From Sporichthya polymorpha DSM 43042 (GTDB lineage: Bacteria; Actinomycetota; Actinomycetes; Sporichthyales; Sporichthyaceae): a DNA stretch of 64,000 bases. Below, in pieces: positions 24,051 to 34,188 of the stretch (position 1 is its first letter; the number at the start of each line of letters is the position of its first letter). Location of the stretch: positions 4,191,057-4,255,056 of the forward strand of contig NZ_KB913029.1 in the NCBI RefSeq assembly GCF_000384115.1. Direction: 5' to 3'. Position numbers and translations under genes: made by a program. The notes below the pieces were generated by a model. It was not told where the DNA came from. It did not search any database and was given only the letters and a program-made list of their open reading frames with translations.

Positions 24051-24676
24051 GCCCGAACCCGGCCGGCGGACCCCGCATCGGGGTCCTCGCTCTGCAGGGT
24101 GACGTGCGCGAGCACGTCCGGATCCTGGACTCCCTCGGCGCCCGGGCGGTCCCCGTGCGCCGGGAGTCCGAGCTCGCCGCCGTCGACGGGCTGGTCCTCC
24201 CCGGCGGGGAGTCGACGACGATCGTCAAGCTGGCGGTCGCCTTCGATCTGCTCGAACCGCTACGGGCCGCGATCAAGGGCGGGCTGCCGGTCTACGGCTC
24301 GTGCGCCGGGATGATCCTGCTCGCCGATCGGCTCACCAACGGGGGAGGGGCGGACGGGATCGAGGGTCAGCCGACCATCGGCGGCCTGGACGTCCTCGTC
24401 CGGCGCAACGCCTTCGGTCGCCAGGTCGACTCGTTCGAGTCCGACCTCGAGGCCCCCGAGCTCCCCGAGCCGGAGCGTCCGTTCCGCGCCGTGTTCATCC
24501 GGGCGCCCTGGGTCGAGGAGGTCGGGCCGGACGTCACGGTCCTGGCCCGCGAACCCCGCGCCGATAGGATCGTCGCCGTCCGTCAGGGCGAGCTGATGGC
24601 CACGTCCTTCCACCCGGAACTGACCGGGGACGACCGCGTGCACCGGTACTTCGTCGACCTGGTGCGAACCAGCTGA
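24047..24676 (+). CDS. pdxT: Pyridoxal 5'-phosphate synthase, glutaminase subunit
   Basis: A 209-residue class I-like glutaminase: [29 protein letters not shown], the catalytic Cys in [22 protein letters not shown] and the His/Glu pair in [12 protein letters not shown]. It supplies ammonia to PdxS. The GTG start overlaps the pdxS stop (GTGA), giving coupled synthesis of the two subunits. A 19-base gap leads to the YebC gene, so the operon may continue. Confidence 0.95.
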   Translation: MSPNPAGGPRIGVLALQGDVREHVRILDSLGARAVPVRRESELAAVDGLVLPGGESTTIVKLAVAFDLLEPLRAAIKGGLPVYGSCAGMILLADRLTNGGGADGIEGQPTIGGLDVLVRRNAFGRQVDSFESDLEAPELPEPERPFRAVFIRAPWVEEVGPDVTVLAREPRADRIVAVRQGELMATSFHPELTGDDRVHRYFVDLVRTS

Positions 24677-24695
24677 GCCAACCGGGAGACGCAAC

Positions 24696-25448
24696 ATGTC
24701 GGGTCATTCCAAGTGGGCGACGACCAAGCACAAGAAGGCCGTCATCGACGCCCGCCGCGGAAAGATGTTCGCCAAGCTGATCAAGAACATCGAGGTCGCG
24801 GCCCGCACGGGTGGCGGTGACCCCGCCGGCAACCCGACGCTCTACGACGCCATCCAGAAGGCGAAGAAGTCCTCGGTTCCCAACGACAACATCGACCGCG
24901 CGGTCAAGCGCGGCTCCGGCGCCGAGGCCGGCGGCGCGGACTACCAGACGATCATGTACGAGGGCTACGGCCCGAACGGCGTCGCGGTGCTGATCGAGTG
25001 CCTCACCGACAACCGCAATCGCGCCGCCTCCGAGGTTCGCGTCGCGGTCACCCGCAACGGCGGGTCGATGGGCGACCCCGGGTCGGTGGCCTATCTGTTC
25101 TCCCGCAAGGGCGTCGTGATCGTGCCGAAGGGCTCGTTGACCGAGGATGACGTCCTCGGCGCGGTCCTCGACGCGGGCGCCGAGGAGGTCAACGACCTCG
25201 GCGAGGCGTTCGAGGTGATCAGCGAGGCGACGGACATGGTCGCGGTCCGCACCGCGCTCCAGGAGGCGGGGATCGACTACGACTCCGCCGACGCCAACTT
25301 CCTCCCGAGCATGACCATCCCGCTCGACGAGGACGGCGCCCGCAAGGTCTTCCGCCTGATCGAGGCCCTCGAGGATCTCGACGACGTCCAGAACGTCTAC
25401 GCGAACTTCGACGTCAGCGACGACGTCCTCGCGCTGATCGACGCCTGA
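24696..25448 (+). CDS. yebC: YebC/PmpR family protein
   Basis: A 250-residue member of the YebC family: [37 protein letters not shown] at the start, [34 protein letters not shown], and the C-terminal domain ending [16 protein letters not shown]. Members have been described as transcription regulators and, more recently, as factors that help ribosomes through difficult sequences; which applies here cannot be told. ATG with GGGAGACGCAAC upstream. Its place before ruvCAB is conserved among actinobacteria. Confidence 0.94.
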   Translation: MSGHSKWATTKHKKAVIDARRGKMFAKLIKNIEVAARTGGGDPAGNPTLYDAIQKAKKSSVPNDNIDRAVKRGSGAEAGGADYQTIMYEGYGPNGVAVLIECLTDNRNRAASEVRVAVTRNGGSMGDPGSVAYLFSRKGVVIVPKGSLTEDDVLGAVLDAGAEEVNDLGEAFEVISEATDMVAVRTALQEAGIDYDSADANFLPSMTIPLDEDGARKVFRLIEALEDLDDVQNVYANFDVSDDVLALIDA

Positions 25449-25515
25449 CGCTTCCACCGCGCCGGTCTCGGCGCGTCGCCGCCGGAATCGGGGCGCCCGC
25501 CCCGTACCGTTGGTT

Positions 25516-25531
25516 CCGAACGTATGTTCGG
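25516..25531. promoter_or_regulatory. LexA (SOS) box before ruvCAB
   Basis: CCGAACGTATGTTCGG is a 16-base dyad with arms CGAAC and GTTCG four bases apart, matching the core of the actinobacterial LexA site TCGAAC-N4-GTTCGA. It is 39 bases before the ruvC start, so repression by LexA and induction on DNA damage are expected. A 12-base tandem duplication (25537-25560) separates it from ruvC. Confidence 0.75.
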
Positions 25532-25569
25532 GCAGTGTGTTCGGTGGCGTGTTCGGTGGCGGGAGGGAC

Positions 25570-26109
25570 GTGCGCGTACTGGGGGTCGACCCGGGGCTGA
25601 CCCGGTGCGGCATCGGTGTCGTCGACGGACAGCCGGGCCGGCCCATTTCGCTCGTCGACGTCGTCGTGGTCCGCACCCCGCCGACCGACGACATCGGCGC
25701 CCGGCTGCTCGGGGTCGAGCGCGAGCTGGAGCGCATGCTCACCACGCACCAGCCGGACGCGGTGGCCGTGGAGCGGGTGTTCAGCCAGCACAACGTGCGG
25801 ACGGTGATGGGGACCGCCCAGGCCGGGGCGGTGGCGATCGTCGCCGCGGCCCGGCACGGGATCCCCGTCGCCCTGCACACCCCGAGCGAGGTCAAGGCCG
25901 CGGTCACCGGCAGCGGCCGGGCGGACAAGGACCAGGTCGGGGTCATGGTGACCCGCCTGCTGCGCCTCGACGCCGCTCCGAAGCCCGCCGACGCGGCCGA
26001 CGCCCTCGCGCTCGCGATCTGCCACCTGTGGCGCGGCGCGGCCAATTCCCGCCTGTCGGCGGCGGCTGCGAAGGTGCCCGTGTCCCGACTGCCGAGGGGA
26101 ACCAGATGA
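25570..26109 (+). CDS. ruvC: Holliday junction resolvase RuvC
   Basis: A 179-residue endonuclease: [20 protein letters not shown] with the first catalytic Asp, [21 protein letters not shown] with the Glu, and the acidic pair in [14 protein letters not shown]...[14 protein letters not shown]. It resolves four-way junctions together with RuvAB. GTG 25570 is chosen because the conserved protein begins there and GGGAGGG precedes it; in-frame GTG codons at 25537 and 25549 lie in a tandem repeat, and a still earlier frame start would run through the LexA box. The stop overlaps the ruvA ATG by four bases. Confidence 0.93.
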   Translation: MRVLGVDPGLTRCGIGVVDGQPGRPISLVDVVVVRTPPTDDIGARLLGVERELERMLTTHQPDAVAVERVFSQHNVRTVMGTAQAGAVAIVAAARHGIPVALHTPSEVKAAVTGSGRADKDQVGVMVTRLLRLDAAPKPADAADALALAICHLWRGAANSRLSAAAAKVPVSRLPRGTR

Positions 26110-26732
26110 TCAGCTTCGTCGCCGGGCGGGTCGCCGCCCTGGGCCCGGACGCCGCCGTGGTCGAGGTCGGGGGCATCGGGCTCTCACTGAGCTGCACACC
26201 GAACACGCTGGCGAACCTGCGGCTCGGGGAGCGCGCGCACCTGCCGGCCGCGCTCATCGTGCGGGAGGACTCGCTGACCCTGTTCGGCTTCGCCGACGAG
26301 GACGAGCGGGTCGTCTTCGAGCAGCTGATGTCGGTCAGTGGCGTCGGGCCGCGCCTGGCCCAGGCGATGCTCGCCGTCCACGACCCGGACGCGTTGCGCC
26401 GGGCGGTCTCCACCGAGGACCTCAACGCCCTGACGAAGGTGCCGGGCATCGGGCGCAAGGGCGCGCAGCGCATCGTGCTGGAGCTCAAGGACCGGCTCGG
26501 GCCGCCCCGCGGCGCTGCGGCGTCCGTGCCGGCGCAGGCCGGCCCGCCGGCGTCCGGCTGGCGCGAGCAGGTGCACGGTGCGCTGCTCAACCTCGGCTGG
26601 TCGGCGCGGGAGGCCGAGTCGGCGCTCGACGTCGTGCAGGCCGAGGCCGAGGAGACCGGCCTCGACACCACCTCGACCCAGGTCGCGGTGCTGCTGCGAA
26701 TGGCGCTCAAGACGCTCGGCCGGGCCACCTGA
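26106..26732 (+). CDS. ruvA: Holliday junction branch migration protein RuvA
   Basis: A 208-residue DNA-binding subunit: OB-fold N-domain ([21 protein letters not shown]), two helix-hairpin-helix motifs ([17 protein letters not shown] and [24 protein letters not shown]), a Pro/Ala linker, and the mobile C-terminal domain ([19 protein letters not shown]) that contacts RuvB. ATGA overlap with ruvC and a one-base overlap with ruvB show a tightly coupled operon. Confidence 0.94.
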   Translation: MISFVAGRVAALGPDAAVVEVGGIGLSLSCTPNTLANLRLGERAHLPAALIVREDSLTLFGFADEDERVVFEQLMSVSGVGPRLAQAMLAVHDPDALRRAVSTEDLNALTKVPGIGRKGAQRIVLELKDRLGPPRGAAASVPAQAGPPASGWREQVHGALLNLGWSAREAESALDVVQAEAEETGLDTTSTQVAVLLRMALKTLGRAT

Positions 26733-27835
26733 TGGCGCGTCAGAACCGTGACGACCTCGACGGGGCCGAGAACCTCGTCGCCGCCGAGGCGGCGATCGAC
26801 GAGCAGGAGATCGAGGCGGCGCTGCGGCCGAAGCGGCTCGCGGAGTTCGTCGGCCAGCAGCGCGTCCGCGAACAGCTCTCGCTCGTCCTCGACGCCGCCA
26901 AGCTGCGCAACCGCCCGCCGGACCACCTGCTGCTCTCCGGCCCGCCCGGGCTGGGCAAGACGACGCTGGCGATGATCGTCGCCGCCGAGCTCGGCATGCC
27001 GCTGCGGGTCACCAGCGGCCCCGCCATCCAGCACGCCGGCGACCTGGCGGCCCTGCTGTCCTCGCTCAGCGAGGGCGAGGTCCTGTTCCTCGACGAGATC
27101 CACCGGATGGCCCGCCCCGCCGAGGAAATGCTGTACATGGCGATGGAGGACTTCCGCGTCGACGTCGTCGTCGGCAAGGGCGCGGGCGCGACCGCGATCC
27201 CGCTGGAGATCCCGCCGTTCACGCTCGTCGGCGCGACGACGCGCGCGGGTCTGCTGCCCGGGCCGCTCCGCGACCGGTTCGGCTTCACCGCGCACATGGA
27301 CTTCTATTCCCCGGCGGAGCTGGAGCAGGTGCTGCGCCGGTCCGCCGGGCTGCTCGACGTCCCGCTCGACCGGGACGGGGGCACCGAGATCGCCGGGCGG
27401 TCGCGGGGGACCCCACGCATCGCGAACCGACTGCTGCGCCGGGTGCGGGACTACGCCCAGGTCCGGGCCGACGGCGTCGTCACCGCCGACGTCGCCGCGG
27501 CCGCGCTGACGCTCTACGACGTCGACGAGGCCGGGCTGGACCGGCTCGACCGCGCCGTGCTGGACGCCCTGGTCCGCCGGTTCGGCGGTGGCCCGGTCGG
27601 GCTGTCGACGCTCGCCGTGGCCGTGGGCGAGGAGACCGAGACCGTCGAGGAGGTCGCCGAGCCGTTCCTGGTCCGCGCCGGCCTGCTCGCCCGCACGCCG
27701 CGGGGCCGGGTCGCGACGACCGCCGCCTGGTCACATCTTGGTCTCGTTCCGCCGCCGGGAAATCCCGCGCTCGGGAGCGTCGGCGGGGTCGTGGGCAGCG
27801 CGGCGCAGCCGGTGCTGTTCGACAACAACCCCTGA
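26732..27835 (+). CDS. ruvB: Holliday junction branch migration helicase RuvB
   Basis: A 367-residue AAA+ motor: [18 protein letters not shown], Walker [15 protein letters not shown], Walker [12 protein letters not shown], sensor [18 protein letters not shown] with the arginine finger, and a winged-helix C-domain ([15 protein letters not shown]...[15 protein letters not shown]). The start ATG shares its A with the ruvA stop. The final 25 residues are a short unconserved tail. It ends the SOS-controlled ruvCAB unit. Confidence 0.95.
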   Translation: MARQNRDDLDGAENLVAAEAAIDEQEIEAALRPKRLAEFVGQQRVREQLSLVLDAAKLRNRPPDHLLLSGPPGLGKTTLAMIVAAELGMPLRVTSGPAIQHAGDLAALLSSLSEGEVLFLDEIHRMARPAEEMLYMAMEDFRVDVVVGKGAGATAIPLEIPPFTLVGATTRAGLLPGPLRDRFGFTAHMDFYSPAELEQVLRRSAGLLDVPLDRDGGTEIAGRSRGTPRIANRLLRRVRDYAQVRADGVVTADVAAAALTLYDVDEAGLDRLDRAVLDALVRRFGGGPVGLSTLAVAVGEETETVEEVAEPFLVRAGLLARTPRGRVATTAAWSHLGLVPPPGNPALGSVGGVVGSAAQPVLFDNNP

Positions 27836-27898
27836 GCCGTACGTGAGGCCGGGAGCGTCGCGGGGTCGGCGTTAACGGGGCGGCAAAGAACACGGGAT

Positions 27899-27904
27899 TA
27901 GACT
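27899..27904 (+). promoter_or_regulatory. Possible -10 box of yajC-secDF
   Basis: TAGACT in the 130-base gap after ruvB; would start a transcript about 55 bases before yajC. No matching -35 box at the right distance. Confidence 0.3.
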
Positions 27905-27967
27905 CGGCGCGGCTCCGGCCGGGCCAGTGTTTCCCGCCCCGATGTGACGGAAGGACCTCGCGTTCCC

Positions 27968-28312
27968 GTGGAATTGATCCTGCCCTTCCTCCTCATCTTC
28001 GCGGCGTTCTACCTGCTGATCCTCGGACCGCGCCGCGCGCAGGCGCGCCGCGCCGCGGACCTGGAGAAGAACCTCCGCCCGGGCGTCGAGCTCATCACCA
28101 CCTCCGGCATCTTCGGCACGGTCACCCGGGTCGAGGAGGAGGAGGTGCGCCTCGAGATCGCCCCCGGCGTCGAGATCCGCCTCCTCAAGGGTGCGATCGG
28201 CAAGTTCCTCGACCCGGACGCGGGCGGGACCGACGGGTCGGCGAGCACCGCGCTGCCGGGCGAGAAGACCGACGAGAGCGGTTCGGGTTCCGGCCCGTCC
28301 TCGTCCAACTGA
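27968..28312 (+). CDS. yajC: Preprotein translocase subunit YajC
   Basis: A 114-residue single-pass membrane protein: the helix ELILPFLLIFAAFYLLIL is followed by a basic stretch (GPRRAQARRAADLEKNL) and the conserved small domain GVELITTSGIFGTVTRVEEEEVRLEIAPGVEIRLLKGAIGK, then a Gly/Ser-rich acidic tail. It associates with SecDF. GTG 27968 places the membrane helix at the N-terminus; GTG 27944 is the other choice, adding eight residues, and the GGAAGGA at 27947 lies between the two, so the start is not certain. Followed 20 bases later by secD. Confidence 0.85.
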   Translation: MELILPFLLIFAAFYLLILGPRRAQARRAADLEKNLRPGVELITTSGIFGTVTRVEEEEVRLEIAPGVEIRLLKGAIGKFLDPDAGGTDGSASTALPGEKTDESGSGSGPSSSN

Positions 28313-28331
28313 CGAGAGAGACCATTCGACA

Positions 28332-30062
28332 GTGTCGACTTCCAAGGGTGCGGCGCGCGGCGGGATGAGCCCGTTGCGCGCCCTGGCACTGACCCTGGCC
28401 CTGCTGGTCGGCGGCCTCATCACGATGTTCGGTGTCGGCGCCATGAGCCCCAAGCTGGCGATCGACCTCGCCGGCGGCACCAGCGTCACCCTGACGGCGA
28501 AGCCCCTGCCCGAGGCCGAGGGCGGCAAGGGCGGCGGTATCACCGGCGAGGCGATGAACCAGGCGGTCTCGATCATCCGCCAGCGCGTCAACGGCTTCGG
28601 CGTCTCGGAGGCACAGGTCACCACTCTCGGCTCCGACAACATCGTCGTCAGCGTCCCGGGCCAGAACAACAGCCGCATCGTCGAGCAGGTCGGCCAGACG
28701 GCGCTGCTGCGCTTCCGGCCCGTGCTCCAGGTGGGCGGCGCCCAGCCGTCGACCGGGCTCCCCGGGCTCCCGGACCTCGGCGAGCTCACGGAGGGTCTCG
28801 GCCAGACGCCCAGTCCCAACCCCTCCGCCGAGTCGAACCGCGCCGTCGCCGGTGCTCTGCGGGCGGCCGACGACCCGTCGCCCTCCCCGACCGCGTCGGC
28901 CCGGCCGTCGAAGACACCCAAGGCCGGCGGCAAGACTGACGGAAAGTCTGATGGTGCGTCAGACGAGACGCCCGGCACGATCACGCAGGCGGTCCGGGAC
29001 GAGTTTGCCGCGTTGAACTGCCTCGACCCCGCGGCCCGGCAGGGTGGTGACCAGGCGCCCGCCGAGGCCGTCGTCGTTGCGTGCGACAAGGACGGCACCG
29101 CCAAGTACATCCTCGGCCCTAGCGAGGTGCAGGGCACCCAGATCACGAAGGCCGAGGCCGGGCTCCCGCAGGGTGCGGGCGTCGGCAACTGGCTGATCCA
29201 GATGGAGTTCGACGGCGCGGGCACGTCCGCCTTCGCACGGCTGACCCGCTCGCTGGCCGGGCAGACTCCGCCGGCGAACCAGCTCGCCATCGTCCTGGAC
29301 GGCGTCGTCTACTCCAGCCCGCAGGTCAGCAACGAGATCCCGACCGGTCAGGCCGAGATCACCGGCAACTTCACCTCCCAGACGGCGAACGACCTCGCGA
29401 ACGTGCTCAAGTACGGTGCGCTGCCGCTGGCCTTCGAGAAGAGCACGGTCACCACGATCTCCGCGACGGTCGGCGACGACCAGCTTCAGGGCGGCCTGAT
29501 CGCCGGCGCGATCGGCATGGTGCTCGTCGTGGTGTACAGCACCTTCTACTACCGGGGCCTGGGGCTGATGGCGCTCGCCGGCCTGCTCGTCGCGGCGGCG
29601 ATGGCCTGGATCACCGTCTCGCTGCTCGGAGAGGCGATGGGCTATCGGCTTTCGCTCGCGGGTGTCGCCGGCCTGATCGTGGCCATCGGCATCACCGCGG
29701 ACTCGTTCGTGGTCTATTTCGAGCGACTGCGTGACGAGATCCGCGACGGCCGGAGCCCACGGACCGCCGCCGAGTACGGCTGGCTCCGCGCGCGGCGCAC
29801 GATCCTGTCGGCGAACTTCGTCTCGTTGCTCGCGGCCGGCGTCCTGTACTACTTCTCGGTCGCGGACGTGAAAGGCTTCGCGTTCACCCTCGGCGTCATG
29901 ACGATCATCGACGTCATCGTGATCGTGCTTTTCACCAAGCCGCTGATCAGCCTGGCCTTTCGGCACCCGTACTTCGCGCGCGCCGAACGGTTCTCCGGGG
30001 TGAACCGGGCGAGCCTCGGCATGCGCCCGGCCGTGGCCGCGCCGGCCGGCGGGGAGGCCTGA
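28332..30062 (+). CDS. secD: Protein translocase subunit SecD
   Basis: A 576-residue RND-like subunit that uses the proton gradient to help exported proteins leave the Sec channel. An N-terminal helix (LRALALTLALLVGGLITMF) is followed by DLAGGTSVTLTAKP, a large extracytoplasmic P1 domain, and five C-terminal helices with GVAGLIVAIGITADSFVVYFERLRDEIRDG and RTILSANFVSLLAAGVLYYF. Within P1, about residues 150-220 are a Pro/Ser/Lys-rich insertion (PSPNPSAESNR, SPSPTASARPSKTPKAGGK) typical in kind, though not in sequence, of actinobacterial SecD. GTG 28332 is chosen since the frame before it lies inside yajC. Confidence 0.93.
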   Translation: MSTSKGAARGGMSPLRALALTLALLVGGLITMFGVGAMSPKLAIDLAGGTSVTLTAKPLPEAEGGKGGGITGEAMNQAVSIIRQRVNGFGVSEAQVTTLGSDNIVVSVPGQNNSRIVEQVGQTALLRFRPVLQVGGAQPSTGLPGLPDLGELTEGLGQTPSPNPSAESNRAVAGALRAADDPSPSPTASARPSKTPKAGGKTDGKSDGASDETPGTITQAVRDEFAALNCLDPAARQGGDQAPAEAVVVACDKDGTAKYILGPSEVQGTQITKAEAGLPQGAGVGNWLIQMEFDGAGTSAFARLTRSLAGQTPPANQLAIVLDGVVYSSPQVSNEIPTGQAEITGNFTSQTANDLANVLKYGALPLAFEKSTVTTISATVGDDQLQGGLIAGAIGMVLVVVYSTFYYRGLGLMALAGLLVAAAMAWITVSLLGEAMGYRLSLAGVAGLIVAIGITADSFVVYFERLRDEIRDGRSPRTAAEYGWLRARRTILSANFVSLLAAGVLYYFSVADVKGFAFTLGVMTIIDVIVIVLFTKPLISLAFRHPYFARAERFSGVNRASLGMRPAVAAPAGGEA

Positions 30063-30063
30063 C

Positions 30064-31233
30064 ATGTCGCGCCTTGCCGACCTCGGTGGTCAGCTGCAGC
30101 GTGGCGAGCGCTCCATCGACTTCGTCGGTCGCCGGCGGCTCTGGTTGTTGATCAGCTGCGTCGTCATCGTCGTGTCCGCGCTCGGGCTGGGCTTTCGTCA
30201 GCTCGACCTCGGCGTGGAGTTCGACGGCGGTTCGGTGTTCGAGGTGTCGTCCGCGACGACGAGCGTCGGCGAGGTGCGCGACATCGTCGAGGGCGCCGGC
30301 GCCGAGGAGCCCAAGGTTCACAAGCTCGGCAGCGACCGCTACCGGATCGAGACGACCGCGGTCAGCACCGAGGAGGCGCAGCCGATCATGGATGCGCTCT
30401 CCAAGGAACTCAACGTGCCGCCCGCGGAGATCACCACGAACGTGGTCGGTCCGAGCTGGGGTGACGACGTCACCAACAAGGCGCTTACGTCGCTGCTGAT
30501 CTTCCTCGCGCTGGTGGCGGTCTACCTGGCCATCATGTTCGAGTTCAAGATGGCGATCGGCGCGTTGCTCGCGCTGCTGCACGACCTCATCATCACGGTC
30601 GGCATCTACGCGATCGTCGGGTTCGTCGTCACGCCGGCCACCGTGATCGGTCTGTTGACGATCCTCGGCTATTCGCTCTACGACACGGTCGTCGTGTTCG
30701 ACAAGGTCCGCGAGAACACGGCGGACCTGAAGAAGACGAACAGGTACACGTTCAGCCAGGCCGCGAACCTGGCGGTCAATCAGACCCTGGTCCGCTCGAT
30801 CAACACGACGGTGATCGCGCTGCTGCCGGTGAGCGGTCTGCTGTTCGTCGGGGCCGGCCTGCTCGGCGCGGGCACGCTGAAGGACCTCTCGCTGGTCCTG
30901 TTCATCGGTATGGCCGTGGGTGCGTACTCCTCGATCTGCCTCGCCACCCCGATCGTCGCGTTCCTCAAGGAGCGCGAGCCCGAGATGCAGGAGCTGGCCA
31001 AGCGCGTCGCCGTCCGCGAGGCCGCGCAGCGCAAGAAGGCACCGGCCGGCAAGCGTTCCGGCGGGGCCAACGGTGCGCCGGTGACCGCGGACGAGGACGA
31101 TCGTACCCCGGAGCCGGTCGCCCGCGCCGCGGCGACGCAGGGCTCGACGGCGCCGCGGCCGCCGGGCGCACGGGTGCAGCCCAAGCGCGGCGGGCCGCGG
31201 GGTGCGCGGAACTCGCGGCCGAAGAAGAAGTGA
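30064..31233 (+). CDS. secF: Protein translocase subunit SecF
   Basis: A 389-residue partner of SecD with six membrane helices: IDFVGRRRLWLLISCVVIVV, LGVEFDGGSVFEV, FLALVAVYLAIMFEFKMAIGALLALLHDLIITVGIYAIVG, ILGYSLYDTVVVFDKVRENT, NQTLVRSINTTVIALLPVSGLLF. The C-terminal 80 residues are a basic, Pro/Arg/Lys-rich cytoplasmic tail that is unconserved. It starts one base after secD and overlaps apt by four bases, which is the usual actinobacterial order secD-secF-apt-rel. Confidence 0.95.
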   Translation: MSRLADLGGQLQRGERSIDFVGRRRLWLLISCVVIVVSALGLGFRQLDLGVEFDGGSVFEVSSATTSVGEVRDIVEGAGAEEPKVHKLGSDRYRIETTAVSTEEAQPIMDALSKELNVPPAEITTNVVGPSWGDDVTNKALTSLLIFLALVAVYLAIMFEFKMAIGALLALLHDLIITVGIYAIVGFVVTPATVIGLLTILGYSLYDTVVVFDKVRENTADLKKTNRYTFSQAANLAVNQTLVRSINTTVIALLPVSGLLFVGAGLLGAGTLKDLSLVLFIGMAVGAYSSICLATPIVAFLKEREPEMQELAKRVAVREAAQRKKAPAGKRSGGANGAPVTADEDDRTPEPVARAAATQGSTAPRPPGARVQPKRGGPRGARNSRPKKK

Positions 31234-31772
31234 GCAGCAGCGTGGGCAGTGCCATGGGCAGCGACTGGCGGGCGCTGGTCCGCAACGTGCCGGACTTCCC
31301 GGTGCCGGGGATCCAGTTCAAGGACATCGCCCCGGTGCTGGCCGACGCCGGCGCGCTCGCCGCGGTCACCGACGAACTCGCCGAGGCGGCCCGGGCGATG
31401 AGTCCGGACGTCGTCGTCGCGATCGAGGCGCGGGGGTTCATCCTCGGAGCGCCGCTCGCGCTGGCGCTCGGCGTCGGGTTCGTCCCGGTCCGCAAGCCCG
31501 GCAAGCTGCCCTTCACGACCCGCTCCGTGGCGTACGCGCTGGAGTACGGCGAGGCGGTCCTGCACATGCACACCGACGCGCTCGCCCCCGGCGCACGGGT
31601 GGTCATCGTCGACGACGTCCTCGCGACCGGCGGGACCCTCGCGGCGACCGCCCAGCTGGTCCGCGAGGCCGGCGCAACGCCCGTCGGGGCCCTCGTCGCG
31701 CTCGAGCTCGGTGCGCTCGGCGGCCGGGGCCGGTTGCCCGACCTGCCGCTGACCGCGCTCGAAGGCGTCTGA
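31230..31772 (+). CDS. apt: Adenine phosphoribosyltransferase
   Basis: A 180-residue type I phosphoribosyltransferase: VRNVPDFPVPGIQFKDIAPVL, IEARGFILGAPLALALG, VRKPGKLPF, the PRPP-binding VVIVDDVLATGGTLAA, and VGALVALELGALGGRGRL. It salvages adenine to AMP. The GTG start overlaps secF (GTGA); an alternative ATG eight codons in (MGSDWRAL) matches the usual N-terminus equally well. Its fixed place before rel links purine salvage with ppGpp metabolism only by position. Confidence 0.93.
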   Translation: MSSSVGSAMGSDWRALVRNVPDFPVPGIQFKDIAPVLADAGALAAVTDELAEAARAMSPDVVVAIEARGFILGAPLALALGVGFVPVRKPGKLPFTTRSVAYALEYGEAVLHMHTDALAPGARVVIVDDVLATGGTLAATAQLVREAGATPVGALVALELGALGGRGRLPDLPLTALEGV

Positions 31773-31803
31773 CCAGCGGTAAGACGGGGCCGCTCAACAC
31801 GGT

Positions 31804-31809
31804 TAACAT
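31804..31809 (+). promoter_or_regulatory. -10 box of rel, near-leaderless
   Basis: TAACAT ends six bases before ATG 31816, with a weak AAGACG at the -35 position (31781-31786). No Shine-Dalgarno sequence is present before the ATG. This promoter would separate rel from apt. Confidence 0.5.
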
Positions 31810-31815
31810 GAATCG

Positions 31816-34155
31816 ATGAGCGACCCGGCGGTACCCACCACGACGCCGGACGCCCCACCGCCCACCCGCCGCGTGCGGGCGCGGCTGGCGCGTCTCGGTG
31901 GAACGCGGGCGCCCTCGGGCAATCCGGTCCTGGAGCCGCTGTTCCGCAGTGTGCGGCAGTCGCATCCCAAGGCCGACCTGCGGATCCTGGAGCGCGCCTA
32001 TCAGGTCGCCGAGGAGTGCCACCGCGGGCAGCTGCGGCGCTCGGGCGACCCGTACATCACCCACCCGCTGTCGGTCGCGACGATCCTCGCCGAGCTCGGC
32101 ATGGAGCCGCCGACCCTGTGCGCAGCTTTGCTCCACGACACGGTCGAGGACACCGACTACACCCTCGAGGCCGTCGAGGCGGACTTCGGCTCGGAGATCG
32201 CCTCGCTGGTCGACGGCGTCACCAAGCTCGACAAGGTCCACTACGGCGACGCCGCGCAGGCCGAGACCGTCCGCAAGATGGTCATCGCGATGGCGCGCGA
32301 CATCCGGGTCCTCGTCATCAAGCTCGCCGACCGGCTCCACAACATGCGGACGCTGCGGTACATGCCGCAGGCGAAGCAGGAGCGCACCGCGCGGGAGACG
32401 CTCGAGATCTACGCCCCGCTGGCCCACCGCCTCGGTATGAACACCGTGAAGTGGGAACTCGAGGACCTCTCGTTCGCGACGCTCTACCCGAAGATGTACG
32501 ACGAGATCGTGCGCCTGGTCGCCGACCGGGCGCCCTCGCGGGACGACTACCTCGCCGTCGTCATCGACCAGGTCTCCGCCGACCTGCGCACGGCCCGGAT
32601 CAAGGCGCGCGTGACGGGTCGTCCGAAGCACTACTACTCGATCTACCAGAAGATGATCGTGCGAGGCCGCGACTTCGCCGACATCTACGACCTCGTCGGC
32701 ATCCGCATCCTCGTCGAGTCGGTCCGGGACTGCTACGCGACCCTCGGCGCCGTGCACGCGCGGTGGAACCCGGTCCCGGGCCGGTTCAAGGACTACATCG
32801 CGATGCCGAAGTTCAACATGTACCAGTCGCTGCACACGACGGTGATCGGCCCGGAGGGCAAGCCCGTCGAGCTGCAGATCCGCACGCACGCGATGCACCG
32901 CCGCGCCGAGTACGGCGTCGCCGCGCACTGGAAGTACAAGGCCGAGGTCAACGGCGAGCAGTCCGGCGCGCCGGGCACGCTGGCCGCCTCGAGCGGCGAG
33001 AAGACCGCCGGCGAGGACATGCTGTGGCTGCGTCAGTTGCTCGACTGGCAGAAGGAGACCGCCGACCCGGGCGAGTTCCTCGAGACGCTGCGCTTCGACC
33101 TCGGCACCGCCGAGGTCTACGTCTTCACCCCGGCCGGCGACGCGATCGCCCTGCCCCAGGGCTCGACCCCCGTCGACCTCGCCTACGCCGTCCACACCGA
33201 GGTCGGCCACCGCTGCATCGGGGCACGCGTCAACGGCCGGCTCGTCCCGTTGGAGAGCAAGCTCGCCAACGGCGACGTCGTCGAGATCCTCACCGCCAAG
33301 GGCACCGGGTCGGGTTCGGGCCCGAGCCGGGACTGGCTCGACTTCGTCGCGAGCCCCCGCGCCCGCAACAAGATCAAGCAGTGGTTCTCGAAGGAGCGCC
33401 GCGAGGAAGCCATCGAGCGGGGCAAGGAACAGCTCGCCCGCGCGATGCGCAAGCAGGGCCTGCCGATCCAGCGCCTGCTGACCTCGGAGTCGCTCACTGC
33501 CATCGCTCACGAGATGCGGCTGGCGGACATCTCGGCGCTGTACGCGGCGGTGGGCGAGGGGCACAACTCCGCGCAGGCCGTGGTGCAGCGGCTCGTGCAA
33601 TCGCTCGGGGGCACCGACTCCACGACCGAGGACGTCGCCGAGGCGACCACCCCGACCCGTGCCCGCGGCAAGATCCGGCCGCACGGCGACCCGGGCGTCG
33701 TGGTCAAGGGCGTCGACGACGTCTGGGTGAAACTCGCGCGCTGCTGCACCCCGGTACCGGGCGACGAGATCCTCGGTTTCGTCACCCGCGGCAGCGGCGT
33801 GTCGGTGCACCGCACGGACTGCACGAACGTCGCGTCGATCGGCACGCAGACCGAGCGCATGGTCGAGGTCGAATGGGCGCCCACCTCGTCGTCGGTGTTC
33901 CTGGTCTCGATCCAGGTCGAGGCGCTCGACCGCGCCCGGCTGCTCTCGGACATCACGCGGGTGCTGTCCGACCAGCACGTCAACATCCTCTCCGCGACCG
34001 TGGCCACCACGCGGGACCGGATCGCGATCAGCAAGTTCACCTTCGAGATGGGCGACCCGAAGCACCTGGGCCACATTCTCAAGGCGGTGCGCGGGATCGA
34101 CGGTGTCTTCGACGCCTACCGCGTCACCGGCACCAACAACGGCTCGGCATCCTGA
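31816..34155 (+). CDS. rel: Bifunctional (p)ppGpp synthetase/hydrolase
   Basis: A 779-residue long RSH enzyme controlling the stringent response. Domains in order: HD hydrolase ([28 protein letters not shown]; about 60-220), synthetase ([32 protein letters not shown]; about 260-400), TGS ([33 protein letters not shown]), zinc-finger/helical region with [30 protein letters not shown], and a C-terminal ACT domain. The RFKD loop in the synthetase and the complete HDxxED in the hydrolase indicate that both activities are present. It appears to be transcribed from its own promoter directly before the ATG. Confidence 0.95.
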   Translation: MSDPAVPTTTPDAPPPTRRVRARLARLGGTRAPSGNPVLEPLFRSVRQSHPKADLRILERAYQVAEECHRGQLRRSGDPYITHPLSVATILAELGMEPPTLCAALLHDTVEDTDYTLEAVEADFGSEIASLVDGVTKLDKVHYGDAAQAETVRKMVIAMARDIRVLVIKLADRLHNMRTLRYMPQAKQERTARETLEIYAPLAHRLGMNTVKWELEDLSFATLYPKMYDEIVRLVADRAPSRDDYLAVVIDQVSADLRTARIKARVTGRPKHYYSIYQKMIVRGRDFADIYDLVGIRILVESVRDCYATLGAVHARWNPVPGRFKDYIAMPKFNMYQSLHTTVIGPEGKPVELQIRTHAMHRRAEYGVAAHWKYKAEVNGEQSGAPGTLAASSGEKTAGEDMLWLRQLLDWQKETADPGEFLETLRFDLGTAEVYVFTPAGDAIALPQGSTPVDLAYAVHTEVGHRCIGARVNGRLVPLESKLANGDVVEILTAKGTGSGSGPSRDWLDFVASPRARNKIKQWFSKERREEAIERGKEQLARAMRKQGLPIQRLLTSESLTAIAHEMRLADISALYAAVGEGHNSAQAVVQRLVQSLGGTDSTTEDVAEATTPTRARGKIRPHGDPGVVVKGVDDVWVKLARCCTPVPGDEILGFVTRGSGVSVHRTDCTNVASIGTQTERMVEVEWAPTSSSVFLVSIQVEALDRARLLSDITRVLSDQHVNILSATVATTRDRIAISKFTFEMGDPKHLGHILKAVRGIDGVFDAYRVTGTNNGSAS

Positions 34156-34188
34156 ACGCACTGAACTCGGAAAGCCTGAACTGACCGC

